This document shows positions 12,233-15,000 of a DNA stretch of 15,000 nucleotides, piece after piece. The DNA lies in contig JBFYTF010000409.1 of the NCBI GenBank assembly GCA_041300865.1, forward strand, positions 1 to 15,000, written 5' to 3'. Made by a program: the position numbers and the translations under genes. The notes under the pieces were generated by a model. It made no database searches. It saw only the letters and a program-made list of their open reading frames with translations, and was not told the DNA's origin. This DNA is from JAAYZQ01 sp041300865. Its GTDB lineage: Bacteria > Chloroflexota > Anaerolineae > JAAYZQ01. Position 1 is the stretch's first letter. Each line of letters begins with the position of its first letter.

Positions 12233-13085
12233 CGCGGCCACGCAGAAGACAGACGCCGCGAACCGGATCGACCAGACCGGGGCCGACGGGCAGAAGATCA
12301 CTTACGACCCAGTCACGGGCGCGCAGACTGTCACCCGGGGCGAGGCCGATCAGGCCCTGACCGATACCCGCAACCAGAACATGCAGTCTGCCGGCAACTT
12401 GGCCGGTGGCCTGCTGGGGCAGGCCGCGAACAGCATGGCCAACCCGCTCGACACCAGCGGCATGACCGGGTGGGGCAGCAACAGCACCACGTCCAACTTC
12501 GGCGCGGTGAAGGAGGTGCAGGACGCCATGATGTCGCGCCTGCAGCCCGATCTGGAGCGCCGGCGCGAGGCCGAGATGCAACGCGCCCGCAACGCTGGCG
12601 TTTCGGTCTACGGCAGCAACGCCGGTGGAAACCTGCTGGACTCTCTCAGTCGTGGCGAGAACGACGCCAGCCAACAGGCCCTGCTCAAGGCGGTGGACGC
12701 ACAGAACATCCTCTTCAACCAAGGCCTCGCGGGCAACGCCAGCGCCGACGCGCAGCGCGCGAAGCAACTGGCAGAGGCCACCGCCCTGCGCCAGATGCCG
12801 CTGAACGAGGCGCAGATGCTGCAGGGCATGAGCGGCACCAGCACGGACCCGAAGTTCAACAGCTTCGTGACCTCTCAGGGGTATCAGGCCCCGGACATCA
12901 TGGGCGCGGCCAATGCCGACTACAAGGCCCAGATGGACGCCTACAACGCCAAGAAGGCCAGCGGCTCGGGTATGGGCAGCACCATCGGCGGCCTCCTCGG
13001 TGGCGTCGCGGGCTCGTTCGTCGGCATGCCAATGCTCGGGGCCTCGCTCGGCTCGGGCCTCGGTGGACAGGTCGGGGGTCGGTGA
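12159..13085 (+). CDS. Probable ejection (internal virion) protein with Gly-zipper C-terminus
   Basis: A 308-residue protein of a type common in podovirus tail and ejection modules. The N-terminus is Gln/Ala/Thr-rich. The middle contains GWGSNSTTSNFGAVKEVQDA then MMSRLQPDLERRREAEMQRA and NAGVSVYGSNAGGNLLDSLS (about residues 104-168), mainly helical, a pattern I associate with proteins of this position. The C-terminus (about 265-308) is almost all Gly, Ser and small hydrophobic residues with repeated GxxxG spacing, resembling a membrane-inserting glycine zipper. AAGGA near 12147 supports the start at 12159, well inside the previous gene. Role as a protein packed in the head and ejected into the host envelope is inferred from these features and from the next genes; a tail-associated structural protein is the alternative. 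Confidence 0.7.
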   Translation: MGSKSKAPTAPNMTAMLPQQQAANDAATQKTDAANRIDQTGADGQKITYDPVTGAQTVTRGEADQALTDTRNQNMQSAGNLAGGLLGQAANSMANPLDTSGMTGWGSNSTTSNFGAVKEVQDAMMSRLQPDLERRREAEMQRARNAGVSVYGSNAGGNLLDSLSRGENDASQQALLKAVDAQNILFNQGLAGNASADAQRAKQLAEATALRQMPLNEAQMLQGMSGTSTDPKFNSFVTSQGYQAPDIMGAANADYKAQMDAYNAKKASGSGMGSTIGGLLGGVAGSFVGMPMLGASLGSGLGGQVGGR

Positions 13086-13363
13086 TGCCGCACTGGTTCA
13101 ACCCCAACACGGGCGAAGGCTCGGCGTCCGGGCTCGCCCGGCAGACGGCCATGGCGCAGGCCCTGCGCGGCCAAACCACGGCCCCACAGGCGGTCTCGCA
13201 GGGGGCCTCCCCGGGGGTCTCTGCCGACGGCATCGGGCAGCTGATGGGCAAGCTCATCAAGCCCCGGGTCGCGGACGGTGGCTACAGCATCGGACAGGGC
13301 GCGGCCTACGCCGGGACCACGTCGCCTGAGGGGGTGTTCACCCCAAACCGCAGAGGCATGTAA
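13085..13363 (+). CDS. Small hypothetical protein in the ejection block
   Basis: A 92-residue protein beginning MPHWFNPNTGEGSASG and ending VFTPNRRGM, rich in Gly, Ala, Gln and Ser. Its ATG shares bases with the previous TGA stop (13083-13085) and its own TAA stop overlaps the next ATG (TAATG at 13361-13365), so it is translationally coupled on both sides; a GTG immediately upstream at 13082 is an equally possible first codon. The ribosome site is weak. No family recognised. Given tight coupling it probably works with its two neighbours, for example as a small partner or chaperone of an ejection protein, but nothing in the sequence proves this. Confidence 0.72.
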   Translation: MPHWFNPNTGEGSASGLARQTAMAQALRGQTTAPQAVSQGASPGVSADGIGQLMGKLIKPRVADGGYSIGQGAAYAGTTSPEGVFTPNRRGM

Positions 13364-14706
13364 TGGCTGAAATTTTCGACCCCAACGCCGCCCCGGACTT
13401 CAACGCGCAGACCGCCGACGTCGCGCGCCAGCAGAAGCTGGCCGCGTACCTGCGCAAGCAGATGGAGGCCATGCCGGACACCCCGCAGGCACAGATGGTC
13501 GGCGGGCGCTGGATCGCGCCGAGCGCGGCCAATAGTGTCGTCAAGGCCTTTGGCGGGTACGAAGCCAGCCGAGCGGACGCGCAAGCGGCCGCGGCCGAGC
13601 GGCAGGCCCTTGAGGCCCAGCGCGCGCACGCCGACCAGTGGCGCGCGAACATGCCGCAAGAGGTCGAGGGCCGTGCGGCAATCCCCGAGAACTACGTCAT
13701 GCAGTCCCCAGAGGACCAAGCGGGCGTGCCCGGGGTGCAGGCCCAGCCGATGACGCTCGACCGGGTGCTGCGGCACACGCTGGCCGCGGGCAACAACCCC
13801 GCGCTGGCGCGCGACGCCGAGCTGTTCTCCAAGTACAACGTGGCCAACATCGAGTCCAAGCAGAAGCAGCAGGAGGCCCGGGAGCTGAAGGAGGCCACCA
13901 TCGCCTCGCAGGAGAAGCTCGCCCGCGAGAAGCGCGAGGACGAGGCCAAGTACCGCCTGACGACGGACCAGCGCATCGCCGAGAACGACAAAAAGCTGGC
14001 CAACACCTTGGCGGTCATCGCGGCCAAGGGCTCGGGCGGCGGCGGCAGTGGTGGCATGGGTGGGCAGGCCATGGTGATTGGTGCCGACGAGGCCCAGAAC
14101 CCGATCTACCGCCACACCAAGTCCGGCGCGCTCTTCCAGTACAACGAGATCGGTGCCCCCGTCCCCTACAAGGGCGCGGTGGGCGCGAAGCCCGAGCCCA
14201 ACAAGCCCCTCACCGAGGCCCAAGGCAACGCGGTGCTGTACGGCACCCGGGCGGCGCAGGCGCACAACGTCTTGGATTCAGTCGGCACGAACTACAGCCC
14301 GGTGGCGGTGGCCGCGGGACGCGCCACCGACGGCACGCCGCTGATCGGCATGGGTGTCAACGCCGCGCTCCCCGAGAACGAGCAGAAGGTGCTGCAGGCC
14401 CAGCGCAACTTCATCAACGCGATCCTGCGCAAAGAGTCGGGCGCGGCCATTCAGCCGAGCGAGTTCGACAACGCGCGTCTGCAGTATTTCCCGCAACCCG
14501 GCGATTCTCCGGGCGTGCTGGCCCAGAAGAAGGCCAACCGCGAGCTGGCCATCAAGGGCCTCGGCGAGATTGCTGGGCCCAAGGGGGCCAAGTCCGTGGC
14601 CGCCGAGCGGGCCAACGTGGCCCCGCCCACCGTCGTGCGTGAGGTCAAGCTGAAAGACGGCCGCACCGGGGTGGAGTACAGCGACGGAACGAGGGGCTAC
14701 AAATGA
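13363..14706 (+). CDS. Probable internal virion / ejection protein
   Basis: A 447-residue, mostly helical protein. The N-terminal half is Ala/Gln/Arg-rich with heptad-like helices (about 55-95 and 160-215), then a flexible Gly/Ser linker at about 223-235. The C-terminal half carries a well-defined block, NAALPENEQKVLQAQRNFIN followed by AILRKESGAAIQPSEFDNAR and LQYFPQPGDSPGVLAQKKAN (about residues 332-391), that recurs in phage structural or ejection proteins; the LRKESGAAI core is at 355-363. The last residues (VREVKLKDGRTGVEYSDGTRGY) form a short beta-like tail. The ATG overlaps the previous stop, and its stop overlaps the next start (ATGA), so all three genes are coupled. Large helical proteins here commonly enter the host with the DNA; that role is inferred. 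Confidence 0.75.
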   Translation: MAEIFDPNAAPDFNAQTADVARQQKLAAYLRKQMEAMPDTPQAQMVGGRWIAPSAANSVVKAFGGYEASRADAQAAAAERQALEAQRAHADQWRANMPQEVEGRAAIPENYVMQSPEDQAGVPGVQAQPMTLDRVLRHTLAAGNNPALARDAELFSKYNVANIESKQKQQEARELKEATIASQEKLAREKREDEAKYRLTTDQRIAENDKKLANTLAVIAAKGSGGGGSGGMGGQAMVIGADEAQNPIYRHTKSGALFQYNEIGAPVPYKGAVGAKPEPNKPLTEAQGNAVLYGTRAAQAHNVLDSVGTNYSPVAVAAGRATDGTPLIGMGVNAALPENEQKVLQAQRNFINAILRKESGAAIQPSEFDNARLQYFPQPGDSPGVLAQKKANRELAIKGLGEIAGPKGAKSVAAERANVAPPTVVREVKLKDGRTGVEYSDGTRGYK

Positions 14707-15000
14707 GCTGGACCGACGCCGACGTAGCGGGGCCGGGTGAGTCTTGGACGGACGCCGACGTGGTTCCGGCCAAGAAACCAACGTCCCTGTTCAAGCGCGC
14801 GTTGCACGGCCTAGCAGACCCGGTCATCGGGGCCGCGCAGATCGCTGACATGGCCATCAACCCTGTGCGCCAGATGATCAGCCCCGGCGCGGCCAGCATG
14901 GCCGACGTTACTCGTGCGCGCGACGCCGACTATGTAGCGCCCGAGGGTGTCGACTGGGCCCGTATGGGCGGCAACGTGGCTAACCCCCTCAGCTGGGCCA
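14703..15000 (+). CDS. N-terminal part of a further probable ejection protein
   Basis: The ATG at 14703 overlaps the preceding TGA stop and the frame remains open to the window edge, giving 99 residues of a longer protein. It starts with a duplicated SWTDADV motif, then a basic stretch (AKKPTSLFKR), then LADPVIGAAQIADMAINPVR, and ends DWARMGGNVANPLSWA. The order DP-x-x-G-x-x-Q followed by a D-W-x-R-x-x-G-N-V-x-x-P-x-x-W box is familiar from the beginning of large phage ejection proteins, some of which carry a transglycosylase domain further on; that part would be outside the window. The frame is too short here to be sure of the family. Confidence 0.7.
   Translation, partial: MSWTDADVAGPGESWTDADVVPAKKPTSLFKRALHGLADPVIGAAQIADMAINPVRQMISPGAASMADVTRARDADYVAPEGVDWARMGGNVANPLSWA
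14709..14762 (+). repeat. Duplicated 18-nt segment at the start of the last gene
   Basis: Positions 14709-14726 and 14745-14762 are identical except for two bases and encode W-T-D-A-D-V twice, 12 residues apart. The repeat may be a peptide signal for incorporation into the virion or a simple slippage or duplication product. Confidence 0.7.

Noticed and set aside
6335..15000. Diversity-generating retroelement, as known from the BPP-1 phage that this gene plan resembles
   Set aside because: No reverse transcriptase, no template/variable repeat pair and no C-type-lectin-like variable protein is visible. If present it would be beyond the window.
1..15000. CRISPR arrays, tRNA genes, insertion sequences, toxin-antitoxin or defence gene pairs
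   Set aside because: No regularly spaced repeats, cloverleaf-like segments, transposase patterns or recognisable defence families were found when reading both strands.

Overview
The window is the virion-assembly half of a tailed-phage genome (class Caudoviricetes) of podovirus type: short-tailed, with a P22/BPP-1-like gene plan. It is GC-rich, with a strong preference for G/C in third codon positions, tightly packed, and almost entirely on the + strand. The base composition suggests a high-GC proteobacterial host; Burkholderiales-like is only a guess. No integrase, repressor, lysis or replication gene is visible, so phage versus prophage cannot be decided.

Layout. 1-162 is the tail end of an unidentified acidic protein. 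163-487 is a gene-poor, locally AT-rich stretch with one possible 33-residue GTG-start ORF, a single DnaA-box-like 9-mer and a GC-rich hairpin. 488-862 is an HNH endonuclease, the only minus-strand gene. It is divergent from the large terminase across a short gap carrying a perfect 10-bp inverted repeat. From 972 to the window end the genes run head to tail: large terminase, a 67-aa protein, P22-type portal, a conserved small protein, scaffold, a 51-aa Pro-rich protein, major capsid protein, a structured intergenic RNA region, two small probable head-surface proteins, a beta-rich virion protein, a conserved accessory protein, head-tail adaptor, a tail-nozzle-like protein, a GNAT acetyltransferase, three probable ejection (internal virion) proteins or their partners, and the start of another large one.

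How they work together. The portal, scaffold and capsid protein build the procapsid. The terminase, perhaps with the HNH protein, packages DNA. Small head proteins would stabilise or decorate the shell. The adaptor and nozzle close the portal. The last block encodes proteins probably packed in the head and ejected into the host. Most starts have good Shine-Dalgarno sequences 4-8 nt upstream, and many genes overlap by 1-14 nt, which indicates translational coupling.

Nothing here is a clear defence or otherwise unprecedented system. The items most worth a second look are the divergent HNH/terminase control region, the GNAT gene with its overprinted C-terminus, the structured gap after the capsid gene, and several tiny genes. 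All family assignments come from reading motifs and gene order; no database search was possible.
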